Source of the DNA: CAVTYH01 sp963738835
GTDB lineage: Bacteria > Planctomycetota > Planctomycetia > Pirellulales > JADZDJ01
Direction: 5' to 3'
NCBI GenBank assembly: GCA_963738835.1
Contig: CAVTYH010000010.1
Coordinates: 62,001-126,000 of the forward strand
DNA length: 64,000 nucleotides
This document shows positions 19,456 through 25,702 of the stretch, one piece after another. Every line of letters starts with the position of its first letter. Positions within the stretch are counted from its first letter, which is position 1. The position numbers and the translations under genes are program-made. A model generated the notes under the pieces. The model was not told the DNA's origin. It ran no database searches and was given only the letters and a program-made list of their open reading frames with translations.

Positions 19456-19695
19456 CTATCCGGGCTTTGGCCAGCCTTGCGGCTTGCGCTTGAATCCCAT
19501 AGCAAGGACATGAATCGGTGGCGTCAGAACCTCACCGATGCCCGCGTCGCCGCTGATCAATGGCTCTGATGCAACTCTCGATTCGCCAAACCACACGCCC
19601 CCGCCGATAAGAAAATAACCCTTGAGCATTTGGTCGCCACAGTAGGGGCAAGTAAGTGGTTCATCGGCTGTTTGTTCTTGCACCATACCAATCAT
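19456..19695 (-). CDS. Small zinc-ribbon-like protein
   Basis: From ATG 19695 (MIGMVQEQTADEPLTCPYCG), with AAGAGG just ahead, about 79 residues follow. CPYCGDQM supplies one zinc-knuckle Cys pair; no second CxxC is visible, so a full zinc ribbon is not assured. The remainder (GYFLIGGGVWFGESR) resembles the small PF20097-type proteins with CPxCG-x2-x-G-x3 starts, a recollection I cannot verify. An alternative start at 19731 overlaps the stop of the module mini-ORF as ATGA; then the first residues would be encoded by the repeated upstream element, which makes that start less attractive. Confidence 0.6.
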   Translation of the reverse strand: MIGMVQEQTADEPLTCPYCGDQMLKGYFLIGGGVWFGESRVASEPLISGDAGIGEVLTPPIHVLAMGFKRKPQGWPKPG

Positions 19696-19706
19696 CCTCT
19701 TATTTT

Positions 19707-19727
19707 CCCCACGCGGCAGGCAGGCGT
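19707..19727 (-). promoter_or_regulatory. Recurrent start-upstream element, copy 1
   Basis: On the minus strand CGCCTGCCTGCCGCGTGGGG lies 11 nt ahead of the start at 19695. Similar sequences occur before the starts at 20194, 23399 and 23760. The GGGG end sits at ribosome-site distance, so the repeat may spread as a ready-made translation-start cassette. Confidence 0.5.
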
Positions 19728-19766
19728 TCATCTTACCAAGTCGCGGATGGTGAAGCGGAGACGCAT
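19728..19766 (-). other. MRLRF-module mini-ORF 3 (12 codons)
   Basis: ATG 19766 gives MRLRFTIRDLVR and then TGA, whose last bases overlap an ATG at 19731 (ATGA). It begins 8 nt after the stop of the BamE-like gene. Its first ten codons are identical in encoded sequence to genuine gene starts at 19397 and 22934, but the membrane helix is absent. Confidence 0.65.
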
Positions 19767-19774
19767 GGGGTGGA

Positions 19775-20194
19775 TCAATTTGTTGTGACAGCGTACTTAA
19801 TCACTTTGCCGTCGGCATCGAACTTGAAACCCAAGGCCTCGTCGTCCAGAGAAAATGCGCCCGAATCCTCAAGACCCAAGATGTAGACGATGTCCCATCC
19901 AGCGAATCCCGAATCTGCTGGATCGCTCAGGTCGGGATCACCTAAAAAATCGATGACCTGTCGCCGCGTTTGGCCCTCGAATCTATGGCGGGCAAGCAGA
20001 TCGCCAATCATTCGGCTCCGTACGGTTCGATGCCCCTCAATTGGATCAGCTCGTCGCCAGGCTGCGGGCTCAAATGGAATCTGTGCAAGGTGGTCAGCCG
20101 GAGCATTCACAAATGCTAAGAATGCGATAATACTTGCAGTGACAACTGCGACCACCACAACGGCCGACCAAACCATTTTCTGAGGCGATACCAT
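19775..20194 (-). CDS. BamE/SmpA-like lipid-less membrane protein A
   Basis: ATG 20194 (MVSPQKMVWSAVVVVAVVTA) is preceded by GGAGG, 6 nt away, so this start is preferred over 20209. One transmembrane helix, then a domain with HRTVRSRMIGDLLARHRFEG and GQTRRQVIDFLGDPD; the latter is the helix-turn pattern of BamE/SmpA-fold proteins (G-x-T-x-x-x-V-x-x-x-L-G-x-P). The C-terminus WDIVYILGLEDSGAFSLDDE is shared almost word for word with the gene at 22965, so the two are paralogues, yet their N-terminal helices are unrelated. Role unknown; no lipobox, so not a classic BamE. Confidence 0.7.
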   Translation of the reverse strand: MVSPQKMVWSAVVVVAVVTASIIAFLAFVNAPADHLAQIPFEPAAWRRADPIEGHRTVRSRMIGDLLARHRFEGQTRRQVIDFLGDPDLSDPADSGFAGWDIVYILGLEDSGAFSLDDEALGFKFDADGKVIKYAVTTN

Positions 20195-20201
20195 TTTTCC
20201 T

Positions 20202-20233
20202 CCCCACACGGCGGGCAGGGACTCAGTGTAGCG
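20202..20233 (-). promoter_or_regulatory. Recurrent start-upstream element, copy 2
   Basis: The minus strand reads CGCTACACTGAGT and then CCCTGCCCGCCGTGTGGGG, directly continued by the AGGA ribosome site of the gene at 20194. The CGCTACACT half is shared with the copy at 23769-23801. Confidence 0.55.
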
Positions 20234-20287
20234 GATCGGTGCTGCAATTCCGATTAACGGCTCTGGCTTGTTGGCTCGACCGATGTG

Positions 20288-20617
20288 CTAGGTCATGATC
20301 TGGACGCTCTTGATGTCAAAAACAAGCACGGCATTCTTGGGAATCGTTTCCAAATCGAGGTCACGATAGCAAAGATGCGGACTCGCCTTGAACTTTCTGG
20401 TTCCGCCTACTCGCATTCCCTCAAGTCCATAACGGAATCCTGCCACCGACTCTCGGTCACCAATCTTAAAGGTCGTCTCTTGATCTTTTGCCAAAACGTC
20501 GCCTCGGTTGAGAGTTATGTCGTAGCGCACCGAAACCGTATCGCCCATCTTCAACTCTGGGCCCGTGCCAGGCGTGTCGGCTATAAGCTTGATTCCCTTT
20601 TTGGGCTTAGGGTTCAT
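20288..20617 (-). CDS. FKBP-type peptidyl-prolyl isomerase
   Basis: The open frame begins at 20944, but FKBP similarity starts at ATG 20617 (MNPKPKKGIKLIADTPGTGP), which gives 109 residues, the size of a minimal FKBP domain. Recognisable are GDTVSVRYDITLNRGDVL, the core FKIGDRESVAGFRYGLEGM and VGGTRKFKASPHLCYRD, then the last strand VLVFDIKSVQI. No signal peptide, so cytoplasmic. The active-site loop reads ASPHLCYRD where IPPxLAYG is usual, so activity may be altered. No good ribosome site is seen. It lies within the MRLRF island but carries no module. Confidence 0.8.
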   Translation of the reverse strand: MNPKPKKGIKLIADTPGTGPELKMGDTVSVRYDITLNRGDVLAKDQETTFKIGDRESVAGFRYGLEGMRVGGTRKFKASPHLCYRDLDLETIPKNAVLVFDIKSVQIMT

Positions 20618-20688
20618 TTTAGCACATCGCGGGACACGACCGAATTCATGTGTCTGATTTCCGGCCACGATTCTGACTGATAGGCATA

Positions 20689-20991
20689 TTATTTTATGCC
20701 ATACTGACGAAGAATGATCTTTGCATTGTCCCGGTGCATTGCTTCGATGTGCTCGCGGTTTGCCATGAACTGACGAGTACGCTCTCGTGCATCCTCCTTC
20801 AGGGACTCGCCCATCTCCTGCTCGATGGCGGAAATTGCGGCCTCGGCATCGGTGATGAGCGAGACTTTGCCAGATGCGATTTGCTTCAAGTAATCGAGCA
20901 ATTCCTTCGACGGAACATACTTGCCCAAAGCTCGATGGACGCATTCAGCAAAATGAAATCCCTTTTCAAAATCCTCGGCGTTGGTGATCAT
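20689..20991 (-). CDS. Small helical protein of unknown function
   Basis: 100 residues from ATG 20991, mostly helical and charged: MITNAEDFEKGFHFAECVHR, AAISAIEQEMGESLKEDARE. No membrane segment, signal peptide or known motif. The start codon overlaps the stop of module mini-ORF 4 as ATGA, implying possible translational coupling to that reading frame. I recognise no family. Confidence 0.55.
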   Translation of the reverse strand: MITNAEDFEKGFHFAECVHRALGKYVPSKELLDYLKQIASGKVSLITDAEAAISAIEQEMGESLKEDARERTRQFMANREHIEAMHRDNAKIILRQYGIK

Positions 20992-21077
20992 GCCCGTATT
21001 GTACCCGATCGGTCGAACGAATAGAACTTGAAGACAACCAGCCAGAGTAAGTCGCGGAAGTTGAAGCGGAGACGGAT
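20988..21077 (-). other. MRLRF-module copy 4 with ATC in place of ATG
   Basis: From 21077 the minus strand reads ATC CGT CTC CGC TTC, encoding IRLRFNFRDLLWLVVFKFYS before a TGA that overlaps the next gene's ATG. The start codon is changed to ATC, an extremely poor initiator, so this copy is probably not translated unless read from further upstream. It begins 5 nt after the stop of the 379-residue gene. Confidence 0.6.
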
Positions 21078-21082
21078 GGTGG

Positions 21083-22222
21083 TCAGGATTTCGGGTTGTT
21101 GTCCCGTTCGTTTACAGGTGTCATCGACATCGCAATGCCTACGAGGACATCGCTTGGTAAGTCGGACGTAATATCGACGTAAGTTCCTAAGTGCTCGAAC
21201 ACGATAACTCGCAATCCTTCATCTGGGCTCGGGTCGGAAATTTCAAATCGCCGTCCGTCTTTCTCAGCCTCGCTCCATTGAAGCTCTGCTTGCATGCGCC
21301 TGTCTCGCTCCGCCCGTTGGTTAATCCAAAGGTAGTCGAAGGAATCACCGCCCCGAAAGTGAATCGACAAATACTCGTCTGGGCCATTCGGCCGGGTGGG
21401 GTAATACATAACCTCGCGTTGAATCCGTTGACTCTCGGGGACTAGTGTCGTTTGCAACAATGTGAAAGGAGCGCGTCCAAAGGCCGCTTCGAGAGTGATA
21501 TGCTCAACGACTGGAATTGCACTTTCGACCGATTCATTCGCGTGCGGCTCGTAGACAAACAGAGAATCGTCGATTTCTTCGTCAAATGCGACTTCAAGCA
21601 CTTCGTGTGTCTCAATCGCATCGCCATCGACCATTCCGGCGATCGACAAAAGTACAGCCCGTTCGACATCCGCGGCGAACTCAAATTCATTCGTTTCCCA
21701 CGTCAACCAGTGGGGCCAAAGTCGAGCCCCTGGCACTTGAATGGCGCGAATCTGCAAGCATTCGCGATTTGCTATTTGGCAAGCTCCCTTCGCCTCCAGG
21801 GTCAACACGGCGAAACACTCGCGTAATAACCCACGGTCGAAGTGGCGCTGGTACGCCGTGGGGAACGAACTGGCGCCGCCTGAATGACGGCGTCGTCCGT
21901 AGCCCCGTTCCACAGTGCCACCGGCATGCCGCGTCCACATGGTTTCGCCGTTGACGATTTCGATGCTCGTTTCTGCTTGTCCGTCCTTTGGCCGTCTCGT
22001 TTCAACGCGCACTCGGTCAGGAAGACGAGCCCAGAATACAAGAGTCTCTTCCGTCATTTCACTTGGTTTGGCATCGCGTCGACGGCGACCAATCACCAGC
22101 CGTTGGCCTGAAGAGGACTCCTGTGGCGCGGACTTCTTCACATGGCGAACGGTTGCATGCACCGAGTCAAATGTCGGGTCTGGGCCGAAGAATTGTTCCA
22201 AGAATTCCCCAAGGCGGCTCAT
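21083..22222 (-). CDS. 379-residue protein with LolA/RseB-like features
   Basis: Intact frame from ATG 22222 (MSRLGEFLEQFFGPDPTFDS). There is no signal peptide or membrane helix. The middle contains paired beta-strand patterns such as LPDRVRVETRRPKDGQAETS, IVNGETMWTRHAGG, LLSIAGMVDGDAIETHEVLE, reminiscent of the half-barrel found in LolA and RseB. The end YVDITSDLPSDVLVGIAMSM resembles a C-terminal domain seen in RseB-like proteins and related anti-sigma regulators. The family link is a pattern impression, not a match I can confirm. Preceded 10 nt upstream by a decayed module (22233-22316). Confidence 0.6.
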   Translation of the reverse strand: MSRLGEFLEQFFGPDPTFDSVHATVRHVKKSAPQESSSGQRLVIGRRRRDAKPSEMTEETLVFWARLPDRVRVETRRPKDGQAETSIEIVNGETMWTRHAGGTVERGYGRRRHSGGASSFPTAYQRHFDRGLLRECFAVLTLEAKGACQIANRECLQIRAIQVPGARLWPHWLTWETNEFEFAADVERAVLLSIAGMVDGDAIETHEVLEVAFDEEIDDSLFVYEPHANESVESAIPVVEHITLEAAFGRAPFTLLQTTLVPESQRIQREVMYYPTRPNGPDEYLSIHFRGGDSFDYLWINQRAERDRRMQAELQWSEAEKDGRRFEISDPSPDEGLRVIVFEHLGTYVDITSDLPSDVLVGIAMSMTPVNERDNNPKS

Positions 22223-22232
22223 TTTGCAGCTC

Positions 22233-22316
22233 TCAAATAATCGGGCGGCACGCTCCGCATTCTACCACCAAGGCAGCCAGCCAGTGCAAACTGCGGATGG
22301 TGAAGCGGAGACGGAT
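22233..22316 (-). other. MRLRF-module copy 5 with ATC in place of ATG
   Basis: From 22316 the minus strand encodes IRLRFTIRSLHWLAALVVEC and stops at 22233, 10 nt before the 379-residue gene. The initiating ATG is again ATC, in the same CACCATCCGTCTCCGC context as copy 4. The membrane helix is lost after five or six residues. Confidence 0.6.
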
Positions 22317-22332
22317 GGTGATTTCTACGCGG

Positions 22333-22755
22333 CTATTGCTCGCGCGGACGAACTTTCAATTGCGTGTTCCAGCCAGAGTGCAAGCGAGACATATCGTCGG
22401 TGGAAATCAGCCCTTTGCGTTCCAGGTCGTCGGCGAGAAAGACGCCGAATAGTTGTGGTTGGGTTGGAGTTTCTTCCCCATCCATAGCTTCCTCATCAGG
22501 AATCGTAATGTCACAGGGCAAATCTCGGGACTTATCTTGCTCCGCACAAATACCGGAATCGGGATCGCCTAATTCGATCGAAACGTTGGCCCTAACAGTA
22601 CAGCGAGCAATTGCCGTGAGCGAATTGGCGTCAACACACCGGAAGCGAACGTGAACCTCGGGTCGATCGGGAACTTGGAACACAACCGCGGATGTGATGC
22701 CAGGGTATTTCAACAATAACTTTGCGATTTCGTCGAGCGATTGTTGGTCAGTCAT
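22333..22755 (-). CDS. 140-residue protein of unknown function
   Basis: ATG 22755 starts 5 nt after the stop of the 57-residue MRLRF protein, so the two are likely co-translated. Features: MTDQQSLDEIAKLLLKYPGI, a strand-rich VHVRFRCVDANSLTAIARC, an acidic linker EEAMDGEETPTQ, and LFGVFLADDLERKGLISTDD. No membrane segment. I recognise no family. Confidence 0.55.
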   Translation of the reverse strand: MTDQQSLDEIAKLLLKYPGITSAVVFQVPDRPEVHVRFRCVDANSLTAIARCTVRANVSIELGDPDSGICAEQDKSRDLPCDITIPDEEAMDGEETPTQPQLFGVFLADDLERKGLISTDDMSRLHSGWNTQLKVRPREQ

Positions 22756-22760
22756 CTTGA

Positions 22761-22934
22761 TCAGAACGGTCCGGAATACGGAATTGGGTTTTGATCAACC
22801 CATTCCATAACCTTTTTGAATTCGTGTTCAATACTTTGTTTCCGCAATCCATCGCGATCCACCCACCAAGCAACCGCCATCGCCACCACCACCGTCAGCC
22901 AGAGCAAGTCGCGGATGGTGAAGCGGAGACGCAT
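22761..22934 (-). CDS. 57-residue MRLRF-type membrane protein
   Basis: ATG 22934 gives MRLRFTIRDLLWLTVVVAMA followed by VAWWVDRDGL and a charged helical tail of about 27 residues ending NPIPYSGPF. This is the complete, apparently functional form of the module: a basic start, a conserved RDLLWLT and one membrane helix ending in WW, then a short coil. Such peptides recur in planctomycete genomes in my recollection, with no known role. It is missed by gene finders that demand 60 residues. Followed at once by the 140-residue gene. Confidence 0.65.
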   Translation of the reverse strand: MRLRFTIRDLLWLTVVVAMAVAWWVDRDGLRKQSIEHEFKKVMEWVDQNPIPYSGPF

Positions 22935-22964
22935 GGGGCTATCTTAATAGCGAGCATCGAAACG

Positions 22965-23399
22965 TTATTGAACGGAAATATGATAATTCGTCACCTTGCC
23001 CTGGGTATCGAATTTGAATCCCAGGGCCTCCCAGTCCAACGAGAATGCACCACCGCGCTCAAGGCCCAAGACGTAGATCATATCCCACTGGTCGAAACCG
23101 TCCCCTGGCTCATTGGGTTGGCCGAGAAGGTCGACGACTTGCTCACGAGTCCAGCCGTCGAACTTGTAGCGTTTTAGCAAGTCCTCAATCATCTTGCTAC
23201 GAACTGTTCGATAACCTTCGGCTTGAGTGGCTTTCCACGGATCCGTCACCTGCTTCCACGCGATCGAATCAAACGGAATCTGAGGAACTTCATATCGCGG
23301 ATCGCCAAGCCACGAGCTAGCGCGGTAAAGCATGGCGAGAGCTGCCGCCACAACCGCAATCAGGCACAACCAGGTTCGGATGCTAAATCGGAGTCGCAT
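22965..23399 (-). CDS. BamE/SmpA-like membrane protein B with an MRLRF start
   Basis: ATG 23399 (MRLRFSIRTWLCLIAVVAAA), GGGGAG about 9 nt ahead; the ATG at 23414 is less likely. The transmembrane module is followed by a domain parallel to the gene at 19775: GYRTVRSKMIEDLLKRYKFD, GWTREQVVDLLGQPNEPG with the BamE-like turn, and WDMIYVLGLERGGAFSLDWE. Identity with the paralogue is high in this domain and absent in the first 30 residues, which points to exchange of the N-terminal segment. Role unknown. Frame intact. Confidence 0.7.
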   Translation of the reverse strand: MRLRFSIRTWLCLIAVVAAALAMLYRASSWLGDPRYEVPQIPFDSIAWKQVTDPWKATQAEGYRTVRSKMIEDLLKRYKFDGWTREQVVDLLGQPNEPGDGFDQWDMIYVLGLERGGAFSLDWEALGFKFDTQGKVTNYHISVQ

Positions 23400-23408
23400 T
23401 GCATTTCT

Positions 23409-23427
23409 CCCCACGCGGCTTCCAGGT
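23409..23427 (-). promoter_or_regulatory. Recurrent start-upstream element, copy 3
   Basis: Minus strand CCTGGAAGCCGCGTGGGG, ending 9 nt before the start at 23399; the GCCGCGTGGGG half is identical to the other copies while the CCTGCC half has diverged. It directly follows module mini-ORF 6. Confidence 0.45.
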
Positions 23428-23429
23428 CT

Positions 23430-23468
23430 CTAGTTGACCAAGTCGCGGATGGTGAAGCGAAGACGCAT
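23430..23468 (-). other. MRLRF-module mini-ORF 6 (12 codons)
   Basis: ATG 23468 encodes MRLRFTIRDLVN and stops at TAG (23430-23432). It begins 13 nt after the stop of the gene at 23482 and lies ahead of the BamE-like gene at 23399. The module sequence is almost the same as in mini-ORF 3, and in both cases the GCCGCGTGGGG element follows immediately. Confidence 0.65.
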
Positions 23469-23481
23469 GGAGCTGCTCATC

Positions 23482-23760
23482 TTATGAACGACTCTTCACC
23501 AAGTTCCAACTATCATCGTTCACTGCCAGCCAGTGATGTTCCCACGAGCCATTTCTGCGTCGAAACCGGCATTGAATCCAAGGCAAGCTGTACTCGTCGA
23601 TCTGGAAAACACGCGCCGGTCGCCGCCGGGCGATGAGTCTTTTATATAGCCGTTTTGTTTCCGGGTGCAGGCAGCGTCCGTGGATTGTGAAAAAGGTCGG
23701 CAATTGTACGAAGCGAATTTTATCACCCACTTTCAGTCGCGACCATTTTGGCTTTGGCAT
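23482..23760 (-). CDS. Small basic protein of unknown function
   Basis: ATG 23760 (MPKPKWSRLKVGDKIRFVQL) gives 92 residues; an upstream ATG at 23775 would run through the repeated GCGTGGGG element, so it is disfavoured. Composition is basic and aromatic (ETKRLYKRLIARRRPARVFQ, SLPWIQCRFRRRNGSWEHHW), and the start LKVGDKIRFVQLP resembles a small beta-barrel. I recognise no family. It is the first gene of the module-punctuated array after the Clp-domain gene. Confidence 0.55.
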   Translation of the reverse strand: MPKPKWSRLKVGDKIRFVQLPTFFTIHGRCLHPETKRLYKRLIARRRPARVFQIDEYSLPWIQCRFRRRNGSWEHHWLAVNDDSWNLVKSRS

Positions 23761-23768
23761 GCGGTCTT

Positions 23769-23801
23769 CCCCCACGCGGCGGGCAGGCGTTTAGTGTAGC
23801 G
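23769..23801 (-). promoter_or_regulatory. Recurrent start-upstream element, copy 4
   Basis: Minus strand CGCTACACTAAACGCCTGCC followed by CGCCGCGTGGGG, 8 nt from the start at 23760. This is the longest copy and best shows the two halves, CGCTACACT and GCCTGCCCGCCGCGTGGGG. Confidence 0.55.
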
Positions 23802-23846
23802 AGTTGCGAGTAGTGATTATAAATTTGGCCCGACTGCCTTCATCGG

Positions 23847-24338
23847 TTAGCTCGACTGTTCGGATTCCGGCGGATTGGTACTCATCTTGTAGGCACGTGC
23901 CATTTCCTCGAAAGTGCTTTTGATTTCGTTACGTACACTTTCGACTACAAGACCGTGTGCCTTTAGCACCTGTGCCGCCACGCCTTCATCGTCGCGCAAT
24001 AGACCCAATAAAATATGCTCGGTGCCCACGTAGTTGTGGTCCAGTTTCTTAGCTTCCTCTTCGGCGTATTCGATGACTCGGTTGACTCGCGGCGTTTGCG
24101 GCAAATTGTGTGTCTCGCACGCGTCGGGAGAGCTCAGCATGAGTTTTTCAACTTCGCTGCGGAGTTGCAACAGATCGATGCCGAGATTGGTTAATATGGG
24201 CGTCGCCACACCACTGCCATCCTCTAGCAAGCCGAGCAGCACGTGTTCGGTGCCGACGTATTTGTGCTTGAATCGCCGAGCTTCCTGTTATGCCAATTTC
24301 ATGGCCCTGCGAGCCTTATCGGTGAGGTGAGTAGACAT
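23847..24338 (-). CDS. Stand-alone double Clp N-domain protein with an in-frame stop
   Basis: ATG 24338 starts MSTHLTDKARRAMKLA, then TAA at 24288-24290, then in the same frame QEARRFKHKYVGTEHVLLGL. Without the stop this is about 163 residues: two Clp_N repeats (KHKYVGTEHVLLGLLEDGSG and LDHNYVGTEHILLGLLRDDE), as in the N-terminus of ClpC, but no ATPase modules. Such stand-alone domains bind substrates or adaptors for Clp proteases. The stop replaces the Asn-like position in the typical LANQEA. Either the gene is broken, a base is misread, or translation restarts at a GTG at 24242 and loses part of repeat one. Confidence 0.75.
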
Positions 24339-24690
24339 CGCCGAATTATAGCCAATCAACCCGCAATCTTCACACGGAGTTATGGGGCGGCCCGGTTGGC
24401 TTCCGGCGTCGGGTAGTGACTTAAAATTCGGACTGCCAATTATTTCTATTCGTTGACCAAGCCGATACGGTACCGGCAATGACCGTTGAAGACCGATGAA
24501 CTGACCGGAACAGCCGACCTGGGCATGGCAATTCTGCCGGATGCGCAAAGTGCTATTCTGATGCCCGAAAGCAAGTTGCCCGGCGGGCTCATGGACGCTG
24601 GTAAACTGGCACGTTACCATATCTTGTTGATGCTTTTCTGGCAGGCAGCGCCGGGCATCAACCAGGCACACGGTAGCAGGGGGAATTTTC
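24339..24690. other. Divergent promoter region of the sugar transporter, with a palindrome
   Basis: The 352-bp gap separates the minus-strand Clp-domain gene from the plus-strand ABC transporter. TGGTAA at 24599-24604 and TTACCA at 24614-24619 form a perfect 6-bp inverted repeat with a 9-nt spacer, about 70 nt before the lipoprotein start, which could be an operator for a sugar-responsive regulator. No firm -35/-10 pair was found. Confidence 0.35.
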
Positions 24691-25692
24691 ATGCGACAAA
24701 TTGGCTGGATGATGGTCTTGGCGCTCTGTGCGGGTTGTTCGAACTCGGGGGGCGCTGGCAAACCGCAGCAAGCTGCAAATTCGAACTCGGCCGAGTCGGG
24801 CAAGAAGCGGCAAATTGCCGTGATTGCTAAAGAGTCCTCGCACGACTTCTGGAAGTCGGTTCACGCCGGCGCCGAAAACGCGGCCAAGGAGTTAGGCAAC
24901 GTCGAAATCTTGTGGAAAGCTCCTAGCCGCGGCGACGATCGGGACGAGCAAATCAGCATTGTCCAGAATTTCATCACTCGTCGCGTCGACGGCATTTGCT
25001 TAGCGCCCATTGATTCACGATCTCTCGGGGCTCCGGTCAAGGAAGCTAAGGAGGCCGGCATTCCGACGGTCATTATCGACAGCGGCTTGGAAGATCCCAC
25101 GAATATCGCCAGCTTTGTGGCCACCGACAATAAGAACGGCGGCCATTTAGCGGCCCTCGAGTTGGGCAAGCGGCTCAACGGCAAAGGCAACGTGATTCTG
25201 CTGCGCTACAATCCCGGCAGCGAGAGCACAGAAATGCGAGAACGCGGGTTTCTGGAAACCATCGCCAAAGAATATCCTGACATCAAATTGATTGCCGATC
25301 AGTACGCCGGAACAAGCGAAAACGAGGCGCTCGATAAATCTCAGCAACTTCTGCTGCAATATGGAAAAGATGTGAATGGCGTTTTTGCGGTTAACGAATC
25401 GGCAGCGGTGGGCATGCTGAAGGCGCTGGAAGACGCGCACCTAACGGGAAAAGTGGTATACATTGGGTTCGATTCCAGCGATCGCCTGGTGCAAGGCCTG
25501 ATCGACGGCAAGATTCAAGGCCTCGTGCTGCAAGATCCGGTGACCATGGGTTACTTGGGAGTGAAAACACTCTGCGACCATTTGGATGGCAAGCCGGTCG
25601 AAAAGCGTGTATCGACCGGCGAAACCGTGGCCACGCCTGAGAACATGAACGAACCGAAAATCCATAAGCTGCTCTACCCCGAGCAGTTCTAG
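24691..25692 (+). CDS. Sugar ABC transporter substrate-binding lipoprotein (RbsB-like)
   Basis: 333 residues from ATG 24691, with AGGGGGAA 6 nt ahead. The lipobox LCAGC near residue 15 shows a lipid-anchored binding protein. Periplasmic-binding fold type 1 of the ribose/galactose class is clear: IAVIAKESSHDFWKSVHAGA, VDGICLAPIDSRSLGAPVKEA, GIPTVIIDSGL, FVATDNKNGGHLAALELGKR, GVFAVNESAAVGMLKALEDA, VYIGFDSSDRLVQGLIDGKI. It delivers sugar to the adjoining ATPase and permease. Ligand not determinable; the neighbouring fucosidase makes fucose a guess. First gene of a three-gene operon. Confidence 0.92.
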   Translation: MRQIGWMMVLALCAGCSNSGGAGKPQQAANSNSAESGKKRQIAVIAKESSHDFWKSVHAGAENAAKELGNVEILWKAPSRGDDRDEQISIVQNFITRRVDGICLAPIDSRSLGAPVKEAKEAGIPTVIIDSGLEDPTNIASFVATDNKNGGHLAALELGKRLNGKGNVILLRYNPGSESTEMRERGFLETIAKEYPDIKLIADQYAGTSENEALDKSQQLLLQYGKDVNGVFAVNESAAVGMLKALEDAHLTGKVVYIGFDSSDRLVQGLIDGKIQGLVLQDPVTMGYLGVKTLCDHLDGKPVEKRVSTGETVATPENMNEPKIHKLLYPEQF

Positions 25693-25702
25693 CGAGTGAC
25701 GA

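Noticed and set aside
18277..23468. Module copies as CRISPR repeats or an integron
   Set aside because: Spacing is irregular from about 0.1 to 1.2 kb, spacers are genes, there are no Cas or integrase genes, and the repeats encode a conserved protein start.
24288..24803. 171-codon minus-strand frame ending at the Clp stop codon
   Set aside because: Only its last 17 codons (MSTHLTDKARRAMKLA) belong to a real gene; the rest is upstream non-coding sequence.
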